This document shows, piece after piece, positions 1 to 12,346 of a DNA stretch of 64,000 nt; position 1 is the stretch's first letter, and the number at the start of each line of letters is the position of its first letter. The stretch covers positions 8,756,899-8,820,898 of the forward strand of contig CM076651.1 of NCBI GenBank assembly GCA_038496675.1. Direction: 5' to 3'. Source of the stretch: Rachycentron canadum. Its lineage: Eukaryota; Chordata; Actinopteri; Carangiformes; Rachycentridae. Both the position numbers and the translations under genes were made by a program. The notes beneath the pieces are model-generated. The model did not search any database and was not told where the DNA came from. It saw only the letters and a program-made list of their open reading frames with translations.

Positions 1-1196
1 TCCAGTATTTCAGCTGTTAACATACATTGACATAAAAGAGAAGATAAACCCAGCCTTTGGATACTATATTTGCATTTCACTTGGATGCCTCTGGGTCAAA
101 GGTTTATACAAGGTTACATGAATGTTGCTCAAGTCTTGCTTATGTTTAGCTGCACCACCTGCCATTAGAGCCAGCTGAAGATATTTTAGGATTGCACATG
201 TAAATCAACTAAGCTTTTCCATTCAAATCTCGCATTTCCATATTCATGATAAAGTGGCAAACACAGATTGTTTATATCAGCTTGTGTTTTCCTAAAAAGG
301 TGCACATGTGTAAATAAAATGAATTTCTGTACAGTATTTATGAGAGCAGGCCTGCCTTAAGTAACACAGGTGTTGGTGTTTGTCTGTCTGAGGGCTTGTT
401 TGTGTGCAGGTGGGGTTAAAGGTACACATGATGTCAACTGCAGTTGTAAAATCTGTTGAGCAAAAACAGACAATATCAGCATCTTAATGTTTAATTCATT
501 ACCTAAACTCTTGATGGGTGATATGATAGACGTGTATATACTTGACAGCATCATCAAAACTTGGAAACTTCTCTCGTGCGTGATGCCTCTAATGAGCTCA
601 GCGAGCGGGAGAGAGAGCTGCATCATTTATCCGCAAGTTGAGTGGCTGAGGAGATATGCATCGTGAAGTGGAGCACTGTTTGCTGAGATTTTCTGATAAA
701 AAAGATAAAGGGAAGTTTTGTGAAGATCCTCTAACATCTGTACTTTTTGGGAATGGGGATATTCATTTCTCTGTGAATCAAAACCTTCGGAAACAAAAAT
801 GTCCAAATCGTTATCAGTCAATACAAATTTACAGGCAGAGAGCAATGTAGAGTGTCTTCACAAGTTACACAACAGTGTGTGTGTCATGTCTGTGTGTGAT
901 ATGTATGAGTATACAAGTTGGAAAAAATAACTCATCCGACACTTGTGGGTGTAAGAATTGAGTTATATCAGTGGTAAGTGGCATATATTAACATTTCCTG
1001 TAGAGCCACTTATGAATGTTGATTGTTCACTGTATGGCATGTGAGACTAGAAGTGAAATGTTGGCACCGTGATATACTCATATATCTGACACTTCTGACA
1101 TATTCAGACTCGAAACCTTTTGCACACTTGATTGCATTGTAGGTTTTATATGAAATGGGAAAAAAAGATAGTTTACACTCAATAACCCCAAAATAA
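1..1196. other. anonymous AT-rich sequence
   Basis: No coding region or recognised repeat is visible. Short open frames on both strands around 357-850 have no protein-like features and no paired splice signals. Some TG-rich patches occur near 870-905. The stretch is most simply intron or intergenic DNA. Confidence 0.6.
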
Positions 1197-1320
1197 TCCA
1201 TCCATTATCTATACTGCTTATCTGTCAGGAGCAAGCTCCACACAGAAAGGCCCCAGGTCCTGGGTTCAAACCCAGAACCTTCTTGCTGTGAGGCGACAGT
1301 TCTAACCACTGCACCAAAAT
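1197..1320 (-). mobile_element. tRNA-headed SINE-like fish repeat, internally deleted
   Basis: Read on the minus strand, this starts with a segment resembling a Pol III A box (TGGTTAGAACTG). It continues through 'CGCCTCACAGCAAGAAGG' to a B-box-like GGGTTTGAACCC, then 'GGGGCCTTTCTGTGTGGAG', and ends in 'AATGGATGGA'. This is the order of a very abundant fish repeat whose head looks tRNA-derived and whose tail ends in a GATG-type simple repeat. The usual middle ('tttgcatgttctcc ... cctgcctc') is missing here, so the copy has an internal deletion. A second copy lies at about 12662-12770 on the other strand. I recognise the family by sequence but am not sure of its formal name. Confidence 0.75.
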
Positions 1321-1344
1321 CATAACCTGAAATCTTTGTTTTAG

Positions 1345-1765
1345 AAAAGTATCAGAACTCTTTGCTGTGGCATAAACTGTATTTGCTATAGTTATCCTTG
1401 AATGAGTCTAGCTTTGTTTATCCACCCAACATTGGTGGCAAATTTAATTTATTTTTACATTTTAAACATTTTAGAGACCAACACACTTGTGCATATCAAG
1501 TCCCACAAGTCACACTGCATGTTTGGACAAAAAACAGACCATGAAGTCCAAGGAACTCTCTGTAGAGCTCCATGATAAAATTGTGGTGAAGTATAGATCA
1601 GGGCAAACTCTGAGTGTTCCCAGGAGCCTCAATAGTTGTGAAATGAAGTTTGGAACCAGCAGGACTCTTCCCAGAGGTGGTCATTCAGCCAAACTGTGGA
1701 CAAGAGGGGTCCCTGTCTGGGAGGTAACCAAGAACCCAACAGTAATTCTATCAAGTTGTGTGAAG
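1345..1765 (+). mobile_element. truncated Tc1-like (Tc1/mariner) DNA transposon
   Basis: From about 1345 ('agtatcagaactctttgct') the sequence follows the 5' untranslated part of fish Tc1-like elements: 'atccttgaatgag', then 'aagtcccacaagtcacactgcatg', and then the start of a transposase frame. Both terminal inverted repeats and the catalytic half of the transposase are absent, so the copy cannot move. It belongs to the same broad family as the longer copy at 48555-49663 and lies in the same orientation. Confidence 0.85.
1541..1759 (+). pseudogene. Tc1-like transposase, N-terminal remnant
   Basis: The frame opens with ATG at 1541 and begins MKSKELSVELHDKIV, the typical start of fish Tc1 transposases (the paired/HTH DNA-binding domain that grips the inverted repeats). 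The block that normally follows (about 20 residues of the first helix-turn-helix) is missing or scrambled between GQTL and MKFGTSRTLPRGG. The frame then resumes with the second half of the DNA-binding region, ending at EVTKNPTVIL. Family members are about 340 residues long; only about 70 remain. The DDE catalytic domain is absent. What is seen is the peptide match; loss of function follows from the missing domain. Confidence 0.85.
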
Positions 1766-3639
1766 GTGTGAAGTTAGGTTGCATTTGATATTTGTTGTGC
1801 ACTCAGCAGCAGGTAAAGGCCATGTACAAATTCATTGTTAATTTGTTTCCTAAACAGTAAATAAAGGCCTAAGCAGGAGTGCCACCACCACCACCACCAC
1901 CACCTTTCACCCTAACTACAGAGCTGTTGAGTTAGCAGAATATAGAGAGGCCACCTGGAGCTAGCTCATTAGGGCCAACCACCCACTAGGACTTCATACT
2001 CCAGTGACTGAAGGAGTCCTCAAGGGTATATCTTAAATTCTGGCAGAACCTCTGTGTAATTATATTACTATAATTATTATTTGTCGACAGATTAAAACCT
2101 TGCTTGTCATTGTACAGTCGCACCACAGCTGCTTGTTCCCCTTCCCCTGTAGAGGAATCCCCATACAACATCTTAGCAGCAGGAACAGCTTTTCATATGT
2201 CTCTTTATCACCCATGTGTCTAACTGAGATCATAAAATTAGGAGAACACTAAACACTAAAACGTGACCTCCAGATGAACAACATACAACTTCAAATAAAA
2301 AAACCCCACAAAAATTTAAATTGAAACACTGGAGCACAAGTTAAAGGTGGGTTTATGAAAGAAATGAGAAATCTGCTGAAACTAACTACTGTACTGTATA
2401 TAAATGAATAAAAAAATTAAATTGCTTGTATACATTGTCCTAAAATCACATGGAAAAAGTAACCACAAGCTCTATATTGAACATATAAAACAATAAGGGT
2501 AAGAATTTGTTGTTATTTGAGTTAGAACTTGGAAGATGAAGATCTATGCTTCTTTTTCTTTGATTGCATGATTTTTATGTTGTATTTATTCTGTCACTCC
2601 TATCGGTATCATGCACAGTTCATTTCGAGGGTCACATTGAGAGTATTACCTGTGTAAACCAAAAAAAAAAAAAATGACTGACAGAAAGAAAAACTGTGGA
2701 AAGATTTCCGATTCACATCTCCTTTCTTGACATTCAGAGCTTTAATAGGAAGTTGTGCTCCGTCCATACAGACAATTATATTTGGAAATCCTGAAACGTT
2801 AGATAATGATTATTCATTCTTCAAGCAGCTCAGTGCCTAAACCCTTCATATAGATTTAAGATTAGACCATCTCTGGCTGTGTTGAATTCCTCCTCATGTT
2901 TGAGGAAAACAACAGATTTGTGCAGAGAGTGCGTAACTGCGAGGCACATTTCAGGATGGATCTGCACTCTGTTGCATTTTTGATATGTTCGGCATTTTCA
3001 GCGTTATATGAAAGCTGTCGTTGGCGATAGGAAAAAAAAAAAGAAGAAGTTTGTAACTATGTGAGCACAAATCCACAAAGAGTGACGCTCCAGATGTGAG
3101 GATTAAGGAAGTTGTGTATGGTCTGTGATTAAAATTCTAATGCTTGCAAAGAAAACTCCTCTGAAATATCACAATAAAGTCTCATCATTTTACAGAGGTT
3201 TTACACAGTAACTGAACTGTCACTCCTATCTTTGTATCTGGAATCAGAAATTTGGTCGCAAACTCACAAGTCGTGCTTTCTGGAACAAGCACAGGTTCAC
3301 TGCACAGGTTTGTATATATAATTGTATAAACACGGTTAAAGTATTTGATGGCAGTATTTGAGTTGTGAATGGTTTTATTCATTACACACATTACCGGATG
3401 AATGTGGTTGTCATTCAAACCCATGTAACAGCATAAAGAGTGGCCGGACCAGTATTAATCGCTCGAACTCATCTGCACAACTTTGTTTGGTCGCCACAGG
3501 AAAGGAAATGGAATTTAACTACCTATGTTCCTGATTATTTGTTTCTTTTGTTTGGACACAGAGTTTCTTTAAACAATTTTTGTTTGTTTTTATTTTGTCT
3601 TTTAAGCAAAACAATTTTTTACTATGGCTAGATAAGACC
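1766..3639. other. anonymous sequence with simple repeats
   Basis: No gene is supported. It contains a CCA run (1882-1904), A-rich runs near 2660 and 3030, and scattered short open frames without splice or protein signals. A minus-strand frame at 3185-3424 (79 residues) has no recognisable motif. Confidence 0.5.
1882..1904. repeat. (CCA)n microsatellite
   Basis: A short uninterrupted trinucleotide run of about eight units. Confidence 0.9.
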
Positions 3640-3661
3640 TTTCTTTCTTTCTTTCTTTCTT
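3640..3661. repeat. (TTTC)n microsatellite
   Basis: About five tandem TTTC units. Confidence 0.9.
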
Positions 3662-3841
3662 GTCAAAATGTCCACTACATTCAAATAAAAGACTCAATAT
3701 TCATGTATGAAAGTATGAATATATTGATACAGCCTTATTATCTATAGTTGAAAAGTTAGTCTACACTTAAAATTGCTTTTCTGTTTGATTGGAAAACTAT
3801 TTGATTATGGTTAATTATGTTTTTTTTTTTTTTCCCTATTA

Positions 3842-3985
3842 AAAGGGTTTTTGTTTTGAGTTTTTCCTCAGTCGATGTGAGGGTCAAAGGGCAGAGGATG
3901 TTGTTATGATGCTATGTAAAGCCCTTTGAGACAAACTGTTGCAAAAATGGGCTATACAAATAAAATTGCCTTGCCTTGCCTTAAT
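3842..3985 (+). mobile_element. LINE-type 3' tail repeat ending in TTGCC pentamers
   Basis: The segment contains 'gagtttttcctcagtc', then 'gtaaagccctttgagacaaa', then 'gggctatacaaataaaattg', and ends in three tandem TTGCC units. This arrangement is the 3' end of a very common fish retroposon family, whose copies end in a short tandem pentamer instead of poly(A). The pentamer tail marks the retrotransposition end of a plus-strand insertion. I believe it derives from an L2-like LINE or a SINE using its machinery, but the exact clade is inference. A minus-strand tail of the same kind sits at 14230-14292. Confidence 0.75.
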
Positions 3986-6900
3986 GTTACCATTTTTAGT
4001 ATCATTACTATCATATAGTATATATTCTTTAACCTTTGTCTGTATTGGTGAGCACCAAAAATAATCCTGAGTTATTTTATCTAATTAGTGACAATCGAAT
4101 AATCTTAGAGTTGTTTCCAGATCTTTAAAAACACTAAAGAAATGTTGTATATTCAAATGCTCCCCACTGTCTGAGCATTTTTTATTTTTTGTAATTCATT
4201 CCGCTATCTTGATAAATTGCTTCAAACAAATCCAGTAAAATAGTTAATGTGGTGTACCACGCTGGTCTCTATAATTGAGTTCTACATAAAAGAAAACACA
4301 TTATTTCTTTGGGATTAGCTATGCAAATTTGACAAGCACTTACAGCTGTAACTTTGAAACAACTCAAAAGTGGAATGAAAAGACCAACTTCATACCATCA
4401 TCAGTGATGCCAATAAAGTTAAAAGCAAAGGTATGACATAGGAATAAAGATTTAATTTTCAGTAGCCGTTTGTCTTTAGTTCCAATTATCGGAGTTGGTG
4501 TTAAAGATGCAGGAAATGTCAGCGCAGCATTTGATACAACATTTTAATCAACACAGCTTCTTAACAGAGTAAACGATATAAACCAGGCAAAACCCCTCTA
4601 GCTTCCATACAGCCAGATAAGTTCTGTCTGTGACACAAGATGCCTGGGAGGAAAATTGAATTGCTTTTACTTATAAAATGTGCAATTTTATTCAGAAAAA
4701 AATTGCAGAGAGCAGCCCTATTCAGAAACTTTGTCTCTCCCCAAAGCTCTGTCTCCCTGTCTTGGTCTTTCTCTTTCCGTCGCTGTCTTATCACAGAGGT
4801 CTCTAGGACACAGAATCATCTGAAATCTGCCAGTGTTTTCTTCTTTTTCCTCTTCTACTTCTGCCCTAGCCCCAGGCACAAGCTCCATCATTGATTGAAA
4901 GTCAAATCTTTCTCCTGGTGTTTTAATTGTTAAGTCTCTTGGTTCTCATTCCTACCCACATCCATCAGTGAGCTACAGCTCACTTCATAGCCAACTCTCC
5001 TTCTCAACCCCTCTAATCAATACAGTTGACAGTGACAACTCCCCAATACTAACCTATAAACACATCGGTCACCTCAGACATGAGCCTAAAACTTCTCGGA
5101 GTCAAACATAATGGCTCGAGTCATGAATATTTGAACTTGTCAGCCATAATAAACCCAGCTCCAAACTTTTCCATTTCCTCTCCTCTTCTCTCCTCCACGT
5201 TGAAACCTTCCGTCTAATCCACAGGTTGCTCTGGTACACCTGTCCACACGCTGTGATAAGTGGCTGAGAGCTGCTCTTCTTGCCATGCTGGTCTACAGTG
5301 CTGACCTTCAGGCTGACAGGAAGGATGACAGGAAGGAGCTGTTTTGGGCTGACCCCTGACCAGTGCTCAGCTCGGTAACGGCAGGGCACTCACTGCCACC
5401 AGAGCCAATTAAGATCCGGGCATGTGGCTGCACACCACAGACCAGAACCTTCTGCAGGGTGAGCTGCTGCCCCTAATCTCTTAATACCTCTGCTGTACCT
5501 GCAAGGTGACCCAATACCACCTAGATGAAATGCACGAACTGTACTTTCTCTATAGGGAAGGTGGCACCATGTTTTGCAGTCACAGTCAGCACAGTGATGG
5601 AGCTTATGTGCATATAGAGAAAGATGAGATCGTCTGGGTGATGATGAAGCCACTTACTATATGTCCAGTGTGCAGTACTGGGAAAGATGACACTATATTT
5701 ACAAAAGCACACTCATACAGTCTTGAAATGACAGAAACGACACGACTGAGATTGAAATGATCTGATGTTGCAAGAGAAAGCACTGGAAAACGTTTCAGGA
5801 TGATAAATCTGCCTGAGTACGAGGTGCTGTTAGGGTCTCTTGACATTGACATTTTGATGAAAGTTGCTCTGTCAGAGGATAAATCTGACTCATAAAACCA
5901 GAATGGCTCATATATTTACAGACTTTTGCCACAGTTCGCTGACCATCGATGGCAAACACAATAAAATGAATCCGTCAGAGTATTTCTCATTTCCCTCTAA
6001 ATCATTCTGTTTTTCTTGCATCTGCCTGAAAGATAACTGCAGCAGATGTGTCAGTATGAGGGAGCTGCTCCACTCCAGTGGTCCGCTATAGACGAAAATG
6101 GATGACTATTATCAAGCAAAGCCTCAAAGGTGCCAACTACGCAAACACACCATATGCATCCCATCTTGATTTGAACTAGAGGATCCACTTTGAAGATTCA
6201 TATTTCCTATTTTCACTCACTCTCATTGGAGATACAAGCCATCCACAGGAGCAATATGTGCTTTGTAAACATTTCACCCTTTGACAACAGATAGGAGGTT
6301 GAAGGCTTTTTGCACTCAGAAGAATAAACCGATAAACAAATCAAGTTGAGCCCTCAAGACAGCCTGAAAAGCAATTTCTATTACAGCTATCACAGAAGGA
6401 AAAACTCCAGTGTTCATCACCTCCTACATGCTGCATATGTCTTTACTTAGGTTGAGTGGTTCTTTCAGGGGGTCCTTGTAAACTCATAAAGGGAAAATAT
6501 GTTACCTCACCGGCTGCATTTTGCAATTAAATATCATTTGGCTGCATTTAAGAGCATCTAAGAACTACACACGTAGCTTTGTGTGAAATATAGCCTCAAC
6601 ATTGTACATTTAATTTAGCACAGGGTAGTGGATTTCAATTTAGCACTGACCCAAAAGCCTAATTTTGCATTTTTTTTTAATTTACTCTGCTTTACACTGG
6701 TAATTATCAGTCAATATGAAATATTCAGCTTGAGTCTCGTGGTGGTTTATTATTCTCCTTCTCTGTGATTTATTCTAAGAATATATTTGTTTACTAACTC
6801 TCAGGATACCAAACACAGGAAATAAGAGGAACATTAGAGAGACATTTGGATATAAATTAGAACCTATTCCCCAACATTGCCCTAAAATTGATGTTAATTA

Positions 6901-8831
6901 CCTGATGGATTTGAAATAAACAACGGGAAGTGTTAAGGTCAACTCTGGTGTTTCAAGAGTAAGAAATAATTATGAAGGTAATAACATTAATGCTTTTTAT
7001 GGTGCATTTAATTGCATTGTTCAAAGATTTCAAACAACAGTACTTCACTTTCAGTAAAAGGAAATTTGCTTTTGTTCATCAGGGTCTGAATGATTTTATC
7101 TTGCTTGAGTGATTTGGTTTAACACCTTTTTTTTTTTTTTTTTTTGTGAGACAGCTCTGCCGTCCAGAACCCACCCCCAACAGCCATTTATCCAAATGAG
7201 GATGAATATTATATTCATCAGCACATTAGATGCTCCTAACAATGCATTAATAGAAGCTAATAAACCCCCACTAATTCCATTTTTTCCATGGCTGATAAAA
7301 TCATGCCACTTGCTCATGGTAATTAATTACTGATATCTGGCAGATTGTAAGTGATGTTTATGCCAAGGAGTTAAGTGTCTCCAGTTTCTGTCATCTCATC
7401 TGCCCATTGGCTCTTGGCTCCTTCCCCCATTTAGTTTAAATTTAAAACCAAACTCCAGGGAAAAGCATCATGTGAATAAGGAGACAATTGAGGACAAAAA
7501 GGTTTATACGATATGGTGCTCATTACAGTACAGCACTTACTTTAGCTTCTGTTTCATATTTCATTGACTTCACATTCTGACATATTATATTATATTATAT
7601 ATTAAAATATGTTAAAAGAGTCTAAAGTATTTCTCCAGTTCTTCAGTATTGAGATACTCAAGCTGAGGTATGATGTACATGCAATGTTTTGAAATTAGGC
7701 CATTGTGTATCTATTAACTGACCTCTGAGGACAGTTAAAGGTGTGGGTTGATATTTGGGTTGATTTAACACTCAATTTGCTTTTTTCTCAAGAGTTATAG
7801 AAGATCAACAATTAGGAATTCTGATTTATTTATTAAATGTTGAGCTACAGCCAGGCTAATTTAAGTGGCTGCTGTGTGTGACATTTACCATACAGCCTTG
7901 AGTAATATGGTATAAATCTCCATGCTTACATAACTTTGAGCAAGAAAAAAAATAATAGCATTTCCCAAAATGTTGAACTGTTCCTTTATGAAGTGCTTCA
8001 GATTGGCTGCATCATCCCCACTGTTCCCTAATTCTTATGTCTGTGACAAATTCTTTCAGCACCGCCAGATGGATCCTGCAACTTACACTAACAAAGCATG
8101 TATACTCTGTAACAAATGTTCACTTTAGATATGCCAAGGGAGTCGTTTTGTAGAAACTAAATTATGAGCCAAAATTAATATTGACTTAATTTGCATACAG
8201 ATCTTACAACCCAATATTCGCTTCCATTTGGTTGAGAAAAACACAAGGTTAACTTGCTCCCTCCAAGCCCTACCTGTAGAGAATTGCTGTTTCCTGATTT
8301 GCAAAATTGAAAAGTACGTTTAGTTTACACTGGTGGGCACATCATGTCAACATATTTGGGGGGAAAAGTGACATCAATATGGTAACAATTAAAGGTATGA
8401 ATGCTAATGAAAGGTACCTGCATGGGGATCCGTGTCAGTATTGGTATGCTGTCATTTTCTGGACCATTGTCTAAGTTTTGAAAGAGCCAGGGGCCCAGCA
8501 GTTGACAAGCTGACATCTTGGGCCAAAATGCACAGTGTAAAACCCCCGTTTGCCTGCATGTGATGACTTTGGGGCTTCAGGGTTGATAATTTGAGACTTT
8601 GGGGCTGAGCTTGATGTTTCTGAAACCTGAGTCAGTGAACTGGAGGTCTCATGAAACCACGGTTTTGTTAGTGGCTGCTTGTTTCTTGTGCTGATGGATG
8701 TGACTGCACTATTGTAATGCTAACAGACTGGGGAACTCAGAAGGAATGTGTTCCAGGTTTTGAGGCTAGATATGTGAGTGCACTTGGCAGGGCAGAGAGA
8801 TGAGTTTGATTTCCATCCTTATCCTCTGTAG
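3986..8831. other. anonymous intronic or intergenic sequence
   Basis: No coding region is supported. The stretch has homopolymer runs (poly-T at 7125-7146), an ATATT-rich patch at 7583-7605, and short open frames such as 5102-5389 (minus) and 5506-5760 (plus) without splice support or recognisable domains. Overlapping open frames on both strands at 5390-5850 reflect lower AT content there, not a gene I can identify. Confidence 0.5.
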
Positions 8832-8886
8832 GCCACAGAGCACGAGGATCAGTCTAAGTTAATGGCAAGAAACGGAGCAACAGACG
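8832..8886 (+). other. possible small exon (55 bases)
   Basis: A strong acceptor ('tttccatccttatcctctgtag') precedes 8832, and a GTGAGG donor follows 8886. Of the three frames, only phase 0 is open, reading ATEHEDQSKLMARNGATD and leaving one extra base (phase 0 to 1). The peptide is not recognised. Short pseudo-exons with this quality of splice site are common by chance, so this stays a weak call. Confidence 0.15.
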
Positions 8887-9985
8887 GTGAGGGAGGTTAG
8901 TCACAAAGGAAAGCCCAAACCCAAGGAAACATCATGTCTCACACAACGTTTGGAGCAAAGTTATAGGGTAAAATCTCAAAAAATCTCTCAAATCTGCTGC
9001 ATGGGCTGATGCCACAGTTTTGGTGATTGAGAGCTGAGAGCTATAGTTGACTAAAGTCTTGTAAAAATCTGCAAAGTCATGAGTAAAGTTTCCATGTTGA
9101 GAGACCAGAGCAAAATAACTGTTCTCACTGGAGGTGGGCAAGCTGGTAGATGTGTATTTGTGCATCTGCTTGAGTGCGAGTCTGTGTACAGGCTCGTGGC
9201 TTAGCTGGTGGATGCATTATAGAAAACACTGCATAAAAAAAATAAATCACACAAAGGTGGATACAAGAGACTGAAAGTAAGATGAAACTGATGAAACCCA
9301 TAAACAATAATTAGATGCAGGAAATTAATAGGAAATTGAGAACTTAATATTTGATTGTCAAAGCCACTGTAATATGGCCCCAAAAATACATCAATGCGTG
9401 ACACAAATAAAGCAAAAGTTCAACATTTTGGCAAATATGTGTATTCACGTTCTTGACAAGAGTGAGAGAGAAGATTGTTGTATGCAGTTATGCCCAGCAG
9501 CTAGTTGTCATAGCTTAGAATAAAAACTGGCAGAAGGGGAAAACAGCTCTCCGGGTTCTGAATTCGAATTTAATTTCTTCTATTTATCTGGTGTGGTTAC
9601 AGAGTTATCAAATAAGTAAAATGTTTGTTGCTCCCAGCCCATAACCCCCTGTAAAACCACAAGTTGTTAATTTTACAGCGAGAGTAAACAAAGTCATGAG
9701 TGAGCTGAGGTGGTGGTAGACAGCAGGGACAGACTCAGACTGGCCCACCGCAGCCCATCTGGAGACACAGCATCACTTATGACACACCTCGCTTAATTAT
9801 GGTGATTTATAGAACAATACATTAAATGAAAATAAATCAACTGGTGCATTAAACTGTAGTTATCTTTTTTTTTTTTTTTTTAGCCATGACATTTGAATCT
9901 GGACTGAATAGTACAGCAGTAAATACAGCACCAGACATATGTTAATAAATGTTCTTCCCTCTTTGGATGTTTCTGGAATAAAATT
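8887..9985. other. anonymous sequence
   Basis: No gene or named repeat is seen. There is a poly-T run near 9866-9883. Two overlapping minus-strand frames (9125-9404) look like chance open frames. Confidence 0.5.
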
Positions 9986-9989
9986 CAGT

Positions 9990-10400
9990 TCAAACTGAGC
10001 CAATGACAGACTGTGAGTGCTTTAATGAGCATATTATTATTTCTGATGGAACAACAGCAGGAAGAAAAGCTATCCAACATTAACCTGCTAAATAAGCTCA
10101 GACTAAATTCCTGCTGTCTTCTGTCTTCTATTTTCAGTGGTGTTTATACTGGTCTTACTGGGAGCTGTATGAGGTGCTGTGGTCTTGAAGCCCCTCTGCT
10201 GCTCTGCGCCTCCTGCCTGTTGTCTGTATAGTTACTGCTGCTGGATACATCACTATTTGAAGCAAATCTGGATTTTAATTTCTTTTCTCTGAGCTTTTCA
10301 GACACATTTTGTTTTTGTTTTGTTTTATTTTTAACTGTATTATTCATATAAAACACTCTATTGGTTGCCGCCTCCATGTTAAAACAATGACAAAGACACA
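9990..10400 (-). repeat. copy A of a local inverted repeat pair
   Basis: Read on the minus strand, this segment runs parallel to 13075-13810 on the plus strand. Shared landmarks in order are 'ttaacatggaggc' or similar, an A-rich stretch, 'gaaaagctcagag', 'aagaaattaaaatc', 'gcttcaaatag', 'gagcagcag', 'tacagctccca', 'agacagaagacagcagg', 'taatgttg', 'catcagaaa' and 'attggctcag'. It lacks about 300 bases present in the other copy. The longest open frame in the window (10144-10647, minus, 167 residues) is largely made of this repeat, so it should not be taken as a gene. The family is unnamed here. Confidence 0.7.
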
Positions 10401-10830
10401 AGCACGAAAGTGCTAAACAAGCGGAGGGAGCCGTGGCTCTGAACTGAACTTGGTTGTTGGAGAGGCAGCTGTCAGGGAGGGGACGGCCACACAGGACCAC
10501 AGTGGGCCGCACAGCCTGCTCCACTGGGCTGATCACCACACACAGCACTATTGATCTCCCGCCTTCTCTTTCTTTATTATTTTCTTCACATTTAGCCATG
10601 AGCCCAATGGTCATTGAATTGACATTGATGTTGAATAAAAGTTGCACTCACATTAGTCATCACAGGTTATTTAAAGGACCTAAGGGCACAGTCTATATGA
10701 TCTCTTTATAAAAATGATTGCACTTACTGACCTTGTCACTGGCGCTTTGTTAGCCCACCAGGAATCTTCCGCTTCCTCCTGATTACCCCCCGCCATGACA
10801 GGTAGATAGATAAAATAAACCCTTAGACAT

Positions 10831-10874
10831 AGCCAGGTTAACTTACCTGGTTAGCCAGGTTAGCTTACCTACTC
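10831..10874. repeat. 22-base tandem duplication
   Basis: Two adjacent units, AGCCAGGTTAACTTACCTGG plus TT, and AGCCAGGTTAGCTTACCTAC plus TC, differ at only a few positions. Each unit is itself nearly palindromic around the AACTT or AGCTT centre. The second unit runs into the hairpin at 10860-10905. Confidence 0.85.
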
Positions 10875-10905
10875 AGACTGATCCCAGTCTGAATAGGTAA
10901 GCTAA
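10860..10905. repeat. 21-bp hairpin with a 4-base loop
   Basis: The left arm, 10860-10880 (TTAGCTTACCTACTCAGACT then G), pairs with the right arm, 10885-10905, around the loop ATCC, with one mismatch in 21 pairs. The tight loop and near-perfect arms suggest a recent foldback or palindromic duplication. Confidence 0.9.
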
Positions 10906-12179
10906 TTGACAGACATCAGAGTGATATCAATCCTCTCATCTGACTCTCAGCAAAAAAAACAAAAAACAAAAAAACAACACAATATCCCTGTTCTGAAATT
11001 TTATGAGCATTAACATACACCCTCACAAGATCCATACATAGTGACGTGGTCTGGATTGAGCAAGTAGCATGAGGTGGTGAATGTGAGCTCACTTTACAGA
11101 GAAACTGTTGTGTAAAGGACATAAGTGAATCGGCTCAGTTACTTGGCCACTGTTCAGTAAAAGTTGCACAGTCTGATTTTAAAGGTCTTATTTAAGTGCA
11201 GGGCTGTCATTCAGAAATGGTATGTACTTAGATCAGTGCAGGAGAAACACAGCGGGGTGTAAGGAATACAAACCCTGAACCCTGCAGCAACAGAGCAAAG
11301 CAATATTACCTAATGAGTCCTCTTTTATCCTTCCAACCCAAATGAGGACAGATTTACCTTTGGAGAATGCCAAATAGAGACTTCAACCCTCTTCATCTGT
11401 TGTCGGATATTTCCAATGACGGTCGAACTGTAATGATATGAGTGGTAATCTCCTGGGAGTCATTAGATCTCATAATTACACCGATCCAATAACAGTATTA
11501 TGGGGCCATTTTACACAACCAACCGTTGATGATTATGCCACCTTACATCCTGTCAAATAATTTTAAGTGGTTTTTCTCAACAGCAAAGAGGACATCTAAT
11601 TCATTCAATTCACCTCAACTATGAAATCTTCTTGTTTGGTAACAATTCAAATATGGAAAGTCGTGTTTTATATTTTTCTTCTTCTATATCATTTCCATCT
11701 GTTTGGTTCTGAATATACAACACGTTCAACGTTGTCTAGATTTGTAAAAGCATAAGAAAAGTTTCAAATGTGAGTCGCTCTACAGACATTTCTTCTTTTT
11801 ATCAAACGATCATCCCTGCAGTCTCACACTGACCTCTTTGCATCAAGGGTAAACTGTACAGCTTCCTGCACAGAGACAAAGCACACAGCATGCTTCATAA
11901 TGGAGGCCTATAGAGTCTCTCAGCGTGCACCTGTCCATCCATGTCTTACACGCAGCTTGGTGGCTGGATGCCACCTTCGGAGAAAGGCCAATACAGTATT
12001 TGCTGTTGTTCATTTTTCTGCCTTCACATTTTCATCCCTGCAGTCTCTTTCATGCAGGTTTAAGGTGGACACACAAGAAGAGAGAGAGGGAAAAAACATG
12101 TCAAAAAGAAGTCAGAAATCCTTCATGTGTTTGCCAAAAATCTTTGAATGTGTATCTCTGAAATAAAATCATTAATACA
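10906..12179. other. anonymous sequence
   Basis: No gene is supported. Overlapping frames at 11900-12166 are open in two registers at once and show no domain. Confidence 0.5.
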
Positions 12180-12237
12180 GACTTTATCCAGGCATCTCCA
12201 GCAACATCTCTGTCACTAGAGATGCCTGGATAAAGTC
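12180..12237. repeat. perfect 19-bp inverted repeat with a 20-base loop
   Basis: The left arm 12180-12198 (GACTTTATCCAGGCATCTC) is the exact reverse complement of the right arm 12219-12237. The 20-base spacer can extend the stem further with a single mismatch (CAG opposite TAG). The whole folds into a simple stem-loop of about 58 bases, the size of a short pre-microRNA or a solo foldback element. I do not recognise it as any known microRNA. Confidence 0.9.
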
Positions 12238-12346
12238 CAGTCTTAATACTATATGTAAAAAGATCCTAAATATGTCTTCTTCTGCATCTCAAGAAGGAAT
12301 ATTCTCCATGAGAGTCATAGTTTCTTGGTATATATAAGTATCTTGT

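Noticed and set aside
1262..1300. Possible tRNA gene (B-box-like GGTTTGAACCC on the minus strand)
   Set aside because: There is no cloverleaf or anticodon arm; the motif belongs to the tRNA-derived head of the SINE-like repeat.
10144..10647. Longest open frame in the window (167 residues, minus strand)
   Set aside because: It is largely composed of a repeat that recurs on the other strand at 13075-13810, where the frame is not kept; it has no recognised domain and contains a Lys/Gln low-complexity patch from an A-rich run.
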